Assembly: GCA_964020155.1 (NCBI GenBank)
Contig: OZ026547.1
Span: 4,461,095 to 4,525,094 of the forward strand
DNA: 64,000 nt
Direction of reading: 5' to 3'
From: Chondrilla cf. caribensis
Lineage: Eukaryota > Porifera > Demospongiae > Chondrillida > Chondrillidae
The position numbers and the translations under genes are program-made. Under the pieces are notes generated by a model. It had not been told where the DNA came from, ran no database searches, and saw only the letters and a list, made by a program, of their open reading frames with translations. Shown here piece after piece: positions 1 to 11,626 of this stretch; position 1 is the first letter of the stretch; every line of letters begins with the position of its first letter.

Positions 1-42
1 TTTGTGTGTGTGTGTTTGTGTGTGTGTGCATGCGTGTGTGTA
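1..42. repeat. TG-rich microsatellite
   Basis: Imperfect TG dinucleotide repeat at the window edge, cut by the window start. No coding potential is inferred. Confidence 0.85.
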
Positions 43-99
43 CACCTATACATAACTGTACTAATGTATCTGTTACTGTATACTGTAATTCAACCTGTT

Positions 100-1121
100 C
101 AATTATCCAATCTCCTTGTTAGAGACTCAGTCTAACTCTGTACACAAGCCAAGAGTTGTTAATAAGCCTTCTACTGAGGCCATTCCTCGTTAATTGGAGG
201 AGCCATACTATGTTCTTATCTGTTCCATTAGTATCATTGGATTGTGTATGTCATCCGATCTCCTTGTGTGAGTCCAGTCCTGAAACATTACTAGTATTGT
301 ACTCTGACCTGTTATGATCCTGAAGTTTCAATATGTGTATGTACATTACTGTATGTCCATTGTACATGTATGAGTTACTGTACTGTAATGTGTGTACTTT
401 ATGTACTACATGTAGTGGCTTTGTCTTTGGAAACAGTATTGTTATATGCTGCATTGTGTCACCACCATGGCCTCCCTAGGGTCCAAGTGATACATATCAG
501 CACCTTCTGAAAGTCTTGTAGCATTCCAAATTCTGTACCTCCTGTCTCCTAAGCAGTATGTACGTATGTGAAGTAGTGCATAGAGTGGGGGAAATACCTA
601 TCTTACAACAGTATAGCATCTGTTGCTATAGAAGCAACACGCTTGTATAGCAATTTTATATTGTACAAAGCCCTAGCCATTGTATGAATATTCTAATCAT
701 CTGGCTGATGTAATCTTTAATGTTTATGATATCAACGGATGCTATACTGGTTAAGACATGGTCACTCAGGCAGTATGACACATAAATCCACTCTCCCTTG
801 AGACTTGTCATATATGTCATACTGTCCTGGTGTCCATGTCTTGACCACTAAATAATCCTCACCAAAATATCATGTACAATTATAATATGTGTATATTTGT
901 AACTATATTATTATTGTTATAAATCATGTTCTGGCTCAGACATTATCACTTCTTGCAATGAATGTCATTAAATTCACACATCAAAGGATTACATAATTGA
1001 TCATAACACACATGGTAAATATAAGCCAATCTATCTAATGTTGGTGTATGTGTAGTTAGGTATTGTGTGTGTTTCCATTAAATTCTATGATTGCACACAG
1101 TGTGTTTATGACCATTGGTTG
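100..1121. repeat. Duplicated FReD 3' flank, copy 1
   Basis: This gene-free stretch lies 3' of the first FReD gene and is closely similar to 44070-45084 and, over its second half, to 54475-55073. Shared landmarks are a run about a GTGGGGGAAATACC block, a GTTGCTATAGAAGCAAC inverted repeat near 610-632, and a stretch about AGTATGACACATAAATCC. The flank was therefore copied together with the FReD gene. I see no gene in it. Confidence 0.75.
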
Positions 1122-2519
1122 TTAGTCGCGAAAACGTAACTTCATTTGATTAAACTTCAGAGAAATATAGTTATTCAGGAACTGGTACCAAACTACTCCT
1201 TGATTACTACTCAGTCCACTACGATACAGACCATTAAGGTTGGAGGAATAACAACCCTTGTGCCACCATGCTCCACGGTAAGAAACAGCACAGTTGCTAC
1301 CCCACTGATCATTATCTCTATCTTTAGTGCTGAACGGCATACCATTATGTTCAGATATCATGGCATCTCCAGCAGTTCCTGTATAACCTGCTACATTTAG
1401 TCTGTAGTTTGTTCCACTGTTGCCAACAGAGAAGAAGGAATATTGAGCATATTTACAGTTTCCTCCAAAATCAGCTAAATCGACTCTTAATTCTGTTTTT
1501 GGTGCTGCTGAGGTCAAGCAGTGTATATGGTCCAGTCCAAGCCAGAATTCTCTCTTGAAGTTCCCAAATCCAGCGACATAGTCTGCCCAGTTCCTGTAGA
1601 AATTCTCAGATCCGTCTCTTCTTCTCTGGAAGACAGTCCACCCTCCATTTTTCATATCGCAGAAGACATTAAACGGTTTTCCACATCCAGGGTCAATATA
1701 GTGTAGACTCCATCTTGTCTACATCCTTTGAGATAGGCCTCTCTACATTCTTTAACAGGTGTTGATGGACCTGTGTGAATATATACCCAGTACGTATGTA
1801 GGATAGAGTGTGTGAGGTCCTATATGTATTGATATGTTATTGTTGTATATAATGAGTGAGGTGCTACATATTACATACATCCAATGTGCAATAATCCAGA
1901 TATTAAGGTGCATACTGTATGCATGGTATATGGTGGAAAAACTGAATATATATATGTGTGTTTGATTTCTTTTCGGTAGTAAGTTTGTAGAAACACGCCT
2001 ATAAGGCAATGGTATGTTTTCTCAACAACATACATACCAATGTAACCATGATAATTACCAAGTAATTGTGTACGTATAGTTTGAAATGTGCATAGGTAGC
2101 AATTAGGCCAATAACAGTTTAAAATCTCTTTTAGTGTAAGTAGTGCTTGCTATGTTAGAAGGCACACCAATGGATGTTCACACCTAAAGCCAAGATCAGT
2201 ATATGAGACAGCAGGGTATTCAGACCACTCTCAGGAGGTAGCTGTTTGAGTGTTTTGAATGTCATATAAGTAGTGTAGTACATGTACCCATATGGACTCT
2301 GATGTAGAGACACAGATTCCTAGACTTGTAGGTTATGACAAACATGCTCATATCTATAATATTTCTAGTCTGTAGTCCTAGTAGCAAGCTATCCCAGTGT
2401 CCTAGTGTGTAGTGTATAATAGTATGATTGAACTCACATTGTGCATTTGTGGTGTGTGTTCCAGCTAGGATGAATCCAATAGCAAGGATGACTGGTGTGA
2501 GTAAATTCTCCATTGTCAT
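1122..2519 (-). pseudogene. FReD-1: secreted fibrinogen-domain lectin, frameshifted
   Basis: Two-exon gene. Exon 1 (2438-2519) encodes a signal peptide starting MTMENLL and ends with a GTGAGT donor in phase 1. Exon 2 (1122-1770) follows a CACAG acceptor in the matching phase and carries the whole fibrinogen C-terminal domain: a CREAY start, WTVFQRRRDGS, the calcium-loop DRDND, GAWWHKGC, and an MKLRFRD end before TAA. Family members bind carbohydrate or acetyl groups outside the cell. Two extra bases near 1697-1700, absent from the FReD-2, -5 and -7 copies, shift the frame between the exon start and the CDMKNGGW motif, and the upstream frame meets TAG. The rest is open for 178 codons. It is either a young pseudogene or carries an assembly indel. 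Confidence 0.8.
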
Positions 2520-2635
2520 CTTGTGTCAGTAGTTGAAGTAGCTGCAGTGACCTCCAATGCAGGTTGATATCTTGTCCACTTGTTGTCTTTCTCCCTTTGA
2601 GCTGTTTGTGTTGTTGTAGGTGGTCAATTCTCTTC

Positions 2636-2642
2636 TTTTATA
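2636..2642 (-). promoter_or_regulatory. TATA box of FReD-1
   Basis: TATAAAA on the minus strand, 116 bp upstream of the FReD-1 ATG. The same CTATAAAAGAAGAG context recurs upstream of FReD-4 and in the orphan promoters near 4026 and 39266, which supports a real core promoter. Confidence 0.7.
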
Positions 2643-2645
2643 GCC

Positions 2646-3889
2646 CAACTACTACAGGTGTGTGGGTGTGTGAATCATAAAGAGACCATATTTGGTCAAA
2701 ATTGCAATTTGTCTCCTTTTATGGTCATCTCTCACTATCCTCAGTAGTTATAGGGCCTTTTGTAGACCTCAGAGTATTATGTCCTAATATGGTAATATAT
2801 TGAGTGTTGTGATGTCTGTGCATCTTAACTTCATTATATCTTTATCAATCATCTGATAATAATGTTAATGTGACAGTTATATTATGTCTATAAAATTAAC
2901 TATTGAACATCGATCTTCTCAACTTACTACAACTACAATTAACATGAATATCAAATGAAGTCAAATTTTCCCATTTTGTTTTCTTTCATTCTTCTGTTCC
3001 TTATGAACAGGTCACATGTGTACATGTGCGAAACCTGTACGTGTTTGGAGACTGCACCTATGCATACCTGTACACAGAGGCCATGTTATTTTCATGTAAA
3101 TACACACCATACCACATACACATACTCAGACCAATGTGTATGTTTTTGATCATTTCTTCATGATGCTGTCCTCCAGAGAGTGATTGTACCTAATGTCCGT
3201 TCAGTTTGTGAGGATCAGTGTTGTACCACACTCTCTCATGATCACCTATGGCCTTATTGACCTGTCATTAGTACATGGATCTGCCACTAATTTCTACATA
3301 TTTGCTGTATGGTCCTGTTTTGTGTTGCTTTTGTTGATTTTTGGTGGATAATAATATTATAAAAAAGCTGATGTACAACTCAAGCGTAAGTTTATTTCAT
3401 CATGTGATAGTCACATGACCAATGTGTTGTACTGTTACCATACAACTGACATGTGTCATGTGACAATCACATGGTCAATGGTTTGATGGGTCTCATGTGA
3501 TAATCACATGTCCAACATATAGTACAGGAAGTATTCTCTTCCTGCCAACATTATTTCCCGTTATTAGGTCACATGTATAATATTATTATAATGATCATTG
3601 TGTCTAAGTGACAGTGTTGTGGCAATTACAGCTCATGAGTAATCAATATTATTTATCATTTCAATTAGTAATAATACTTAGATATTTTAAGAACCGATGA
3701 CCATTACCATTACAAGTATTGCTCCATTCAATCAATTTCCATTACAACTACTTTGAGCAAATTACAATAGACCATATGCATTTATACACCCACCGCCCAC
3801 AATAATGGGGTCACAGGGGTCAACAGTGAACTGGTTCAAGCGATTGTATGGATTAGTATGTTAGAATTGCATTTTTTGCCATCTACTGC
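2646..3889. other. Intergenic region with a cluster of CACATG dyads
   Basis: No gene is supported here. Three 21-bp near-palindromes built from TCATGTGA followed by TCACATGA-like halves occur at 3400-3420, 3456-3476 and 3493-3513. The rest is AT-rich sequence without clear features. Confidence 0.6.
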
Positions 3890-4135
3890 AATTGTAGCCT
3901 GACTCGAGGCTTTCTTGAGTAGTTGAAGTAACTGCAATGACCTCCAATGCAGGTTGATATCTTGTCCACTTGTTGTCTTTCTCCCTTTGAGCTGTTTGTG
4001 TTGTTGTGGGCGGTCACTTCTCTTCTTTTATAGCCTTTTCCAAAGGAAGTATGAGTGTTTGTGGTTGAATTACATGGTTTCCTATAATATTGGAGTATAC
4101 TGCAGTGGGTAATTATTCTTGTGGTCAACCTCATA
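3890..4135 (-). promoter_or_regulatory. Orphan copy of a FReD promoter and 5' leader
   Basis: Closely matches the region just upstream of the FReD-1 and FReD-4 start codons, including the leader near CTCCAATGCAGGTTGAT (plus strand) and a TATAAAA box at 4026-4032 on the minus strand. The signal-peptide ATG exon is missing immediately downstream, so it drives no recognisable FReD gene. Confidence 0.7.
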
Positions 4136-4413
4136 ATTTCTGTGAGGCTGTTATTGTAAGTATTCTTAATAATGCAATACTCATTTTTATTGTAATCAAA
4201 TTACTTGTTACGTTATACTTTACCTCACTGAGAATAATGGACCATTAGTGGTAATAACAAACTTTGTGGTAGACACTAGTTGTCCATAACAATTTATGAA
4301 CATCATTTCCATGGTTTCTGTGGTTCAGTATAGATTCCTATACCTCACCTATGATATTGTACATATGTGTGAAGATTGGTATGCTCACACACATAATCGC
4401 ATGCTTGTCTGTT

Positions 4414-4589
4414 CCAGTGTATGCTCCAAGACGAAGCTTGTACTTGGTCCGCTCACTCTCTATAGCGAAATAGTCATAAATGGCATGAGCCTTTCTTCCC
4501 GTGTTATCCCCCATATCGATCCTGAGTTCAGTACGACAAGTAGCAAAGGTGAGACAGTGGATCTTCTCATTTCCAAATCAGAACTCCCA
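4414..4589 (-). pseudogene. FReD internal fragment
   Basis: Minus-strand translation gives a middle section of a fibrinogen domain: FGNEKIHCLT, then CRTELRIDMGD, then KYKLRLGAYTG. An in-frame TGA replaces the conserved Trp just before FGNEK. Both ends of the domain are missing. It differs clearly from the other FReDs here, with IYDYFAIES in place of the usual SFFSVGN, so it is the remnant of a separate subfamily member. Confidence 0.7.
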
Positions 4590-4890
4590 CTTCAAACCCA
4601 TTTTTGTATTCCTCCAATGTGATTGAAATAACAAGAAATCTTAAATTGTTACCAGACCATGTCATGTCACTGCAACCATCTTTGACCATTTATGACCTTC
4701 GTTGAAAACACAAACTGTCAATAAACATTGTTTATCTGTATGAATTGTTTGTTTTTCATTTTCCTGTTACTGATGTATTGATGAGGTGACATTATTTGTC
4801 AAATGTTGTCATTATTTTTAATATTGTTGTTGATGTTTTGTGAATAATGATTCCACAGCGGTAATGTAACAAGTCAAAAAGTTCATTTTG

Positions 4891-5008
4891 TCATGTGACT
4901 ATCACATGACCAATATGTTATACAGGAAGTGTCGCCATACAACCAACATGTGTCATGTGACAATCACATGACCATAGGTTGATCTTATCATGTAACAGTC
5001 ACGTGACT
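4891..5008. repeat. Cluster of three TCATGTGA/TCACATGA dyads
   Basis: Near-palindromic 21-bp units at 4891-4911, 4953-4973 and 4988-5008, the last with CACGTG instead of CACATG. The surrounding block resembles 52800-52900. Confidence 0.65.
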
Positions 5009-5245
5009 GGAATATAGTAAATTTTCTTTCCTGTCAACAGTACTTCCTATGTTCGTATGTGTATATTGTTCATACTGTGTACATGTGACCTTTGGATTTC
5101 CGTGGATTAGTATGCCTACATACAACTGTGTATTTGAAGATTGGTATGGATGTGTTCATACTCTACACATCACATACGTACATATGCATGCGTACATACA
5201 TAAATGCATACACTAACATACACACATGAATGTATGTACCACGCA

Positions 5246-5414
<169 letters not shown>

Positions 5415-5442
5415 GCGTGCGCGCATAAATGCATACGCACAC

Positions 5443-5615
5443 ACTTGGACCTAAAAAGACAGCTGCAGCCAAGCCCAAGAAGGCTGCTCCAAAGAAGACT
5501 ACTGCCAGCAAACCGAGAAAGCAAGCAGACCGAGAAAATGAGGACTACCAAGCCTAAGACTGCCAAGATCAAGGCCACCAAGCCAAAGACCATGCCAGCC
5601 AAGTCCCCCAAGTAG
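5443..5615 (+). pseudogene. Histone H1 C-terminal tail remnant, copy 1
   Basis: Plus-strand translation gives a Lys/Ala/Pro/Thr-rich H1 tail with KKAAPKKTTASKPRK, then after a 2-base frame change near 5520 TTKPKTAKIKATKPK and an AKSPK end before TAG. H1 tails bind linker DNA. The globular domain is absent and the CA repeat lies where it should be. A histone-type 3' hairpin follows 48 bp downstream, which supports descent from a replication-dependent histone gene. A second degraded copy lies at 39847-39993. Confidence 0.72.
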
Positions 5616-5662
5616 GCCAGCAAGTGAGCTGCCTGCCTTTAACTGACACAACACCAAGAAAC

Positions 5663-5678
5663 GGCTTTTTTAAAAGCC
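5663..5678 (+). terminator. Histone-type 3' stem-loop
   Basis: GGCTTTTTTAAAAGCC followed by ACC matches the metazoan histone mRNA 3'-end hairpin (6-bp stem, 4-base loop, ACC after it). It lies 48 bp after the H1 tail stop codon. Confidence 0.7.
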
Positions 5679-5894
5679 ACCAACCTTCTTAAGATTTCAC
5701 AGCACCTGTACATAGCACCGTATGGATTGTCATCAACAAATGCATTCTGTATCACCAGCTGCACTGTCACCTTTTAGTATATATATATATATGATAATAA
5801 TAATAATAACATGTAAGTGTGTTATGTGTTTGTTGATGTTATCATTATGCTATGCGTGTGTGACCTCGGAAATGTTATTGGAATTAATTATTTA

Positions 5895-8345
5895 TCATTG
5901 CAAATCTACCTGTATTGTATATTATGCGATATGTGGTTGCATGGTAAAGCATCTGTAGTACTTTGTTATAATTATGAGACCAGCAACAGTGTTCAATACA
6001 TATATACATATTATCCCCTCCAGAATTATTTAATTATTTAATGTATTTTGTTATAATTGCTGTTCATGCATATGGTTAAACTCTCAGTATGTATTTAGTT
6101 GTAGTATCTGGTTTACCTATTTGCATAAAATTATTAAAAGTTATGACCGAATGTATATTGTCGTAGTGATTGTGTGTGTCAATATTGGTGTACAATATAA
6201 TACAAGTTTGTTCCATTATGGTCATACCATAGGAGTTATGGCTGCATACCATTGCATTCTTCAACACATCTTACACCTCACACTGCCTGCCACAGTAGCT
6301 CCACAGCTCCAAAGTGTCAATATGGCACTGTGCTTGTTGCTACTTCACAATCTCTCGTGTTGGGACTAATTTGAAGAACAGTAATAGTACCTGTTGGCGG
6401 TTAAACCATGAAAATGTCATATTATTATTAATCTTTCCAGTATCACCATAATATATAATAGAACAACTTGCTCATGCATGCTAATTGTCTGTACATTTTA
6501 TGCGTGATTGATGTCTGTTGTACATGTCAATGACTAAAAACTTATAGCCGGCGAAGGGTAGATATTATTAATCTTTGTTTATGTAATTATGACAATCATT
6601 ACAAGTATTACGCAATATCAAAACGTCATTTGAATGGCTGCCGAATACGTTTTCCTTCTTTTAAGTTGAATCGGACTGTCTCGTTCGACTGTCTTGTGCC
6701 TTCGTAGTAGAGGTTTGCTGCCATGGCGTCACTTCTGAGGTCTTTTCTCCACGAAAGCCATCAGGTAAGACTTACTCGGCAAGTTGATGTTGCCTCATCC
6801 GAAATTCGCTCGGATACTCGTACGGTAACTTAGACCAAATCTCTGATGTTATTAATGTTGTTATTTTACCGGCATGTTCGGGTAGATCGATCAATGCGAT
6901 ATCGTCTTTACGAATGTCGCTTTTGTATCTTAACTGGTAAAATGGACGATAACACGGGTAAATCTAGTTCTTCTTTAATGATCATCATTAAAGAAGAACT
7001 AGAACCGTGTGCGTGTGTGTTTGTGCGTGCATGTGTATGCATGTGCATGTGTTTGCGTGCTTGGGTGTGTGCATTCATGTTTTTATGTGTGTATGCATGC
7101 ACACGTACATATGTATGCATTGTATACCCCTTGACCTCAGCTACACATCACCTCTTCCATTGTCTTCCAGGTCGCCTACATTCAACCTGTTGTGAACCAA
7201 TCCTCTCTGTCAGCCAAAGATGCCCACACATTGACCAGTGTGTCATCAGTGGGATTATAGGGACGTACACCTCTCTGAGACACTGTCTTCTATTCTGTTA
7301 CAACCTTGGTCCCACTTACCTTTTGACAAACCCATTTCTCCTTCCAGTATCCCCTTGATTTGGAAGCTGGGATCCACCTACATGGGGTGTTTCCAGGCCC
7401 CCGTGATGAAGGACAGTGTGAGTCTCAAGATTGAGAGCTTCTTGTGAAGGAGGAGTGTGAACTAGTGTTGGGGATACCCCCTGGGGAGTATTTCACTAAA
7501 TAGTCAATTATACAAAAGAATCAATATCGCAATATCTTATTAAGAGTATACAACCAAATACATACTTCTTATTAGCCTTTAGACTAAATTTCACAATATT
7601 TTCTTGAGTATTTAACTACCAATGGTATAGCCCCTATTAATATCCCAAAAAGTGGTATTTTTGCATGTGGCAGATCGAAGTGTAAAGTGTGTGAATGTCT
7701 CCACTAATTGAACAATTCCTATGCCAGGAAATTGTTATGAAATTTTGGCAATTAATTGCCTAGCAACGCATTGTTCAGCTATATTGACATACTGTGTGAG
7801 AGTTGAAAAACCATTACTATAGTGTCCACATTTTTGTGAGACGTGAATTTCACGAATTGCTTGATTTAGGACCGTTTGTGGTTTTATTTTTGTGAATGGC
7901 AAGTTTATTCGTAGTCGAGACAAAGTCCTGGTGTTTCTGATATTCCACCTTGATGAGGCCCTCGCTTCTTGGAATTTTCACGATTTCCTCGTTAATTTCC
8001 CTTCAAGCAGCTTGAATAGCAATTTGGGAAAGAGTTGGGCAACATGCTTTGACTTCAGAATAAATAGGCCTGAAATAATCCTTGATATTTAAGGATATCT
8101 TGGCAAGCATTGACTATGGGTTGTTGTCAATTTTAATCACAAATAATTGCCCTTTGATACTACAGCAGCCATTTTATATCTACCCATGTGAAATTTTGTT
8201 CTGATTTAATCCATTGAAAACTCATGAAAGGTACACGCACCATTGATATAAGAAAATTACACTCTCAACAGTTGGTATGCTGGTAAATATTAATAGTATA
8301 ATGTGTTCACATTGCTTATAGTATTACTCCATCCACAATAATTAT
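5895..8345. repeat. 2.4-kb duplicated block, copy 1
   Basis: Closely matches 60938-63478 along its length with small indels. It contains a conserved two-exon ORF (6723-7260) and AT-rich flanks. The first part is also related to 40200-40735. An inverted repeat TAGTTCTTCTTTAATGATCATCATTAAAGAAGAACTA lies at 6965-7001 and is kept, with one deletion, in the second copy. Confidence 0.8.
6723..7260 (+). CDS. Two-exon small ORF of unknown function, copy 1
   Basis: Not recognised. Exon 1 (6723-6764) starts ATG and encodes MASLLRSFLHESHQ up to a GTAAGA donor in phase 0. Exon 2 (7171-7260) follows TTGTCTTCCAG and encodes VAYIQPVVNQSS through SVSSVGL before TAG, giving 43 residues. Start codon, donor, acceptor and stop are all kept in the copy at 61764-62319, where the changes are E to G and A to T. 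The N-terminus is hydrophobic and basic, so a targeting peptide is possible. It may instead be the first exons of a longer gene; another acceptor at about 7347 precedes a short open segment. A frame-broken exon 1 copy lies at 38260. Confidence 0.4.
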
Positions 8346-8399
8346 TAGTAACAGGAGTATTTTATTGTAATTCTTCACACCGGGATTGTTGCTCTTGTG

Positions 8400-9310
8400 T
8401 TAGTCACGAGGCCGTAGCTTCATTTCAGTGTACTTCATGGCATTCTGTTTTCCATGAGCTAAAGGATGCCAATACATAGTCCCCAACTGCTTGTACCATA
8501 ACTATAGCGTCCATTGAGGTTGGAATGTTCACAAGACTTGTACCACCATGCTCCTTGACGGTAACTACTACTAGCACAGTTCCCACTACTCTGATCATTT
8601 TCTCTATCTTTAGTGCTAAACTGCATGCCATTATGATAGGTTAGCCTATCCTGGACAGTACTGGTCCAGTTGTGGTATCCTACATCTAATATGTAGTTAG
8701 TACTAGGACCATTAACATTGAAGAAATCATAGTGAGCATGTCTGTAGTTCCCAAAGAAATCGGCTAAATCGATTCTCAGTTCAGTTCTTGGTGCTGCTGA
8801 GGTCAAGCAGTGTATATGGTTGAGTCCAAGCCAGAATTCTCTCTTGAGGTTCCCAAATCCAGTGACATAGTCTGCCCAATTCATGTAGAAATTCTCAGAT
8901 CCATCTCTTCTTCTCTGGAAGACAGTCCACCCTCCATTCTTCATATCGCAGAAGACATTAAATGGTTTTCCACATCCAGGGTCAATAGAGTAGACTCCAT
9001 CTTGTCTACAACCTCTTTGATAGGCCTCTCTACACTGTTTAACAGGTGTTGATGGACCTGTGTGAGTACATCCAGTACATATGTAGGATAGAGTAGTCAC
9101 TATATTATGCGAGGTCCCACTTTAATGTGTGTACTTAGTTGTATAGTGAGCGAGGTCCTACACACTACATGCATACAATTGTATAAAGATCCAGACATTG
9201 AGGTACTATGCATACTGTATGTACACTAAATTCTACTCACATTGTCCATATGCTGTAGTAACTAGTAGAAGTATGGCAATAGTTGTTGATCCGCGACTAA
9301 AGTTGATCAT
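8400..9310 (-). pseudogene. FReD-2: secreted fibrinogen-domain lectin, C-terminal frameshift
   Basis: Exon 1 (9241-9310) encodes a signal peptide starting MINFSRGS and ends in phase 1 at GTGAGT. Exon 2 (8400-9057) begins after CACAG with a CREAYQRGC motif and is open through WTVFQRRRDGS, a calcium loop DRENDQ and GAWWYKSC. Near 8490-8505 the frame is lost: the open frame ends in CIGIL, while the family ending (YWHPLAHGK, then KYTEMKLRPRD and TAA at 8400) is two bases out of phase. A single indel explains this. The glycine-rich middle (VGYHNWTS) also differs from the other copies. TATA box at 9401-9407. Confidence 0.78.
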
Positions 9311-9400
9311 GTTCTTGTTCCTGAGCTGTAACGTTCTTTGTAGTCAATGTTCTCTTTCTCCTTGATCTCTTATACTTTTTTCTGTGTGTTGGTGGTGTTC

Positions 9401-9407
9401 TTTTATA
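9401..9407 (-). promoter_or_regulatory. TATA box of FReD-2
   Basis: TATAAAA on the minus strand about 90 bp upstream of the ATG, in the context GCTATAAAAGAAC shared with FReD-3 and FReD-7. Confidence 0.7.
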
Positions 9408-9419
9408 GCATTGGTTAGT

Positions 9420-11626
9420 GGGTGTGTACATGTGGGAGTTGTGTTGTCATGACAGTAACACACCTAATGTCACCCTCCTTTCTGAAGGAATAACAAGTGG
9501 TGTGTGTTGTGTTTTCAGAAAGTGAATTTTATTGTATTGTGTCTCCAATGATAGGTTTAAGGTTCTAGAAACAATTTTCTTTGAGGAATGTATAGCTAAT
9601 AGCGAGGTCAATGTAATGATAATATTATATTATTGCATAAGTTAAACATTTCTATAAGCAATTTGCCCAGTAGTTGGTGTACTTCACTGCCCCTTGACTT
9701 ATGCACTGTGGTGAACTGATCAGTGTTGTCCGTCTGTCATACTATATAAACCTCACAATCAGCACATGATGTCTCTATATAAAACACAACCTCTGTGCAG
9801 TCATACATACACAAACTTACTAGCACTATGCAGTGTTCATAATCACTACATTTGTGCAGTTGTTGATATGTTATGAACAGTGTTCATACAGGTGTCAATG
9901 CTCGATTAGGTAGCATTTGTGGTGTGTGAGGTATGTGCTCTAGAGAACCCTTGGTTGAACTGAACTAGCTGTTACGATTATATAATATACTAGTTCAGAC
10001 TCAGTCTAGCAGGCTTCAAAAGGCCTGTATTTGTGCATGTACAGTATATACGGCAGTTTCAAACTTGCCACAAGTTATGTCATTCAACATGTGAGCGTAA
10101 ATAACATCACGGCATGGGTAACACTTGGTCGTTCTGTTATACTGATCCCTTGAAATATCACAGAGTGGAGTGTATTGGCACTCTATATATGGGGATCACC
10201 CAGACTAAAGATGGTGGCTTTACACCACAAATGCATCAAATTGTTTCAAATTTCACGTATAAAAACTTAATCAACATATTGCAGTATTTTGTAGTTTTTT
10301 GTGGTTATAATGAACATTAAAATTAGGAAGGAAAAGCATTGTCTTCATGTCAAATTTGTGAACAGGCAGGTGTGAGTGGTGTTGTCATGGTAGTGTGTCA
10401 GTTGCCATGTTATTACACTAGATGTCACCCTTCTTTCTGACTGAATAAAACTTATGTTGTGTTTTCAGAAAGTGAATTTTCATGTATTCTGTGTCTCCAG
10501 TGATGGATTTAAGGTTTTATAAACAATTTTCTTCAAGGAGTGTATTCCTATTAAGGAGGTGTCATATTTCAATGTACTGATCTATTGAAATACGGCCAAC
10601 ATTTCTATAAGCAATTTGCTTTGCATTTGGTGTACCTCACTGCCCCTTGACTTATGCATAGCTCTGTTGTAGTACACTGATCGAGGTTTTCCATTGTTTT
10701 TTCTGTGTGTTGAGTGGTGTTTTTGTGGCATTGGTTTGGGGGTGTGTACATGTGGGAGGTGTGTTGTCATGACAGTATGGTGGTTACCATCGCAATAACA
10801 TCATACCTCATTATAAGTCATTGGATATTTGCAGACCTCCACAATCAACAAATCAAATTAAGTAGTTGTATATGCATGCAGTAGTTGTACCACCATCCTC
10901 CCTTCCACACTTGTGCACAGTTATCATTAGCCAAGTCATTGCTGACTTTTTGACTTCTTGACTTCTGACTTCTGACTTAATGTCTCTACATACTGTACAG
11001 TGTATGCTGTTTTGTATGTGAGGTCTGTACATACTACTGTACAGTGTATTGTATTGAATTAAATTTATCCATATAGGTACATATGTGCACATAATATGCA
11101 TGCATACATATACAGAAAAGGTAACACAAAAGGTGATCCTATTCAATGGTGCTCCCCGAGGTGATGATAATGGCAATGACATTAATATGTGTAGACATGT
11201 ATTTTCTGAACATAGTGTATGTTTGTTTTGAGATTTCTTATGATGTAGAATAATATTTTTAGTTTGAGAACAGTTTTATAATATATCAATTATGATACTA
11301 TAACGTATATATATTATACTCTTATGAGATTTAATGTCAATGCTCAGTATTTTTCTCAGATATTTTATATACTTATTTGAAATATTGATACTAATAAACC
11401 ATTCGAGGTTATGAGAATGTATGTATACTCTTATGATGTTTAATGTCAACACTCAGTGACTATCAAAATTATTTCATATACTAAATTCAATTATTCAGAA
11501 AGAATATGTGGGAAATGTTTTAAATGCATTTTGTAATGAATGTGAATATACGTAAGTAGTCCTATTGTAGTAGACTGAGTGTTTTCATGGTAATTAACAC
11601 TGCTACAGTATAGGACTGTGTTCTGA
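9420..11626. other. Intergenic region with duplicated FReD upstream flanks
   Basis: No gene is supported. A segment around GTTTTCAGAAAGTGAATTTT occurs at about 9510, 10458 and (with one change) 13014, so the upstream flank of the MINF-type FReDs has been copied three times. The remainder is AT-rich. Confidence 0.6.

Noticed and set aside
10114..10320. Plus-strand ORF of 68 codons
   Set aside because: No motif, no splice partners and AT-rich composition like the flanks; likely chance.
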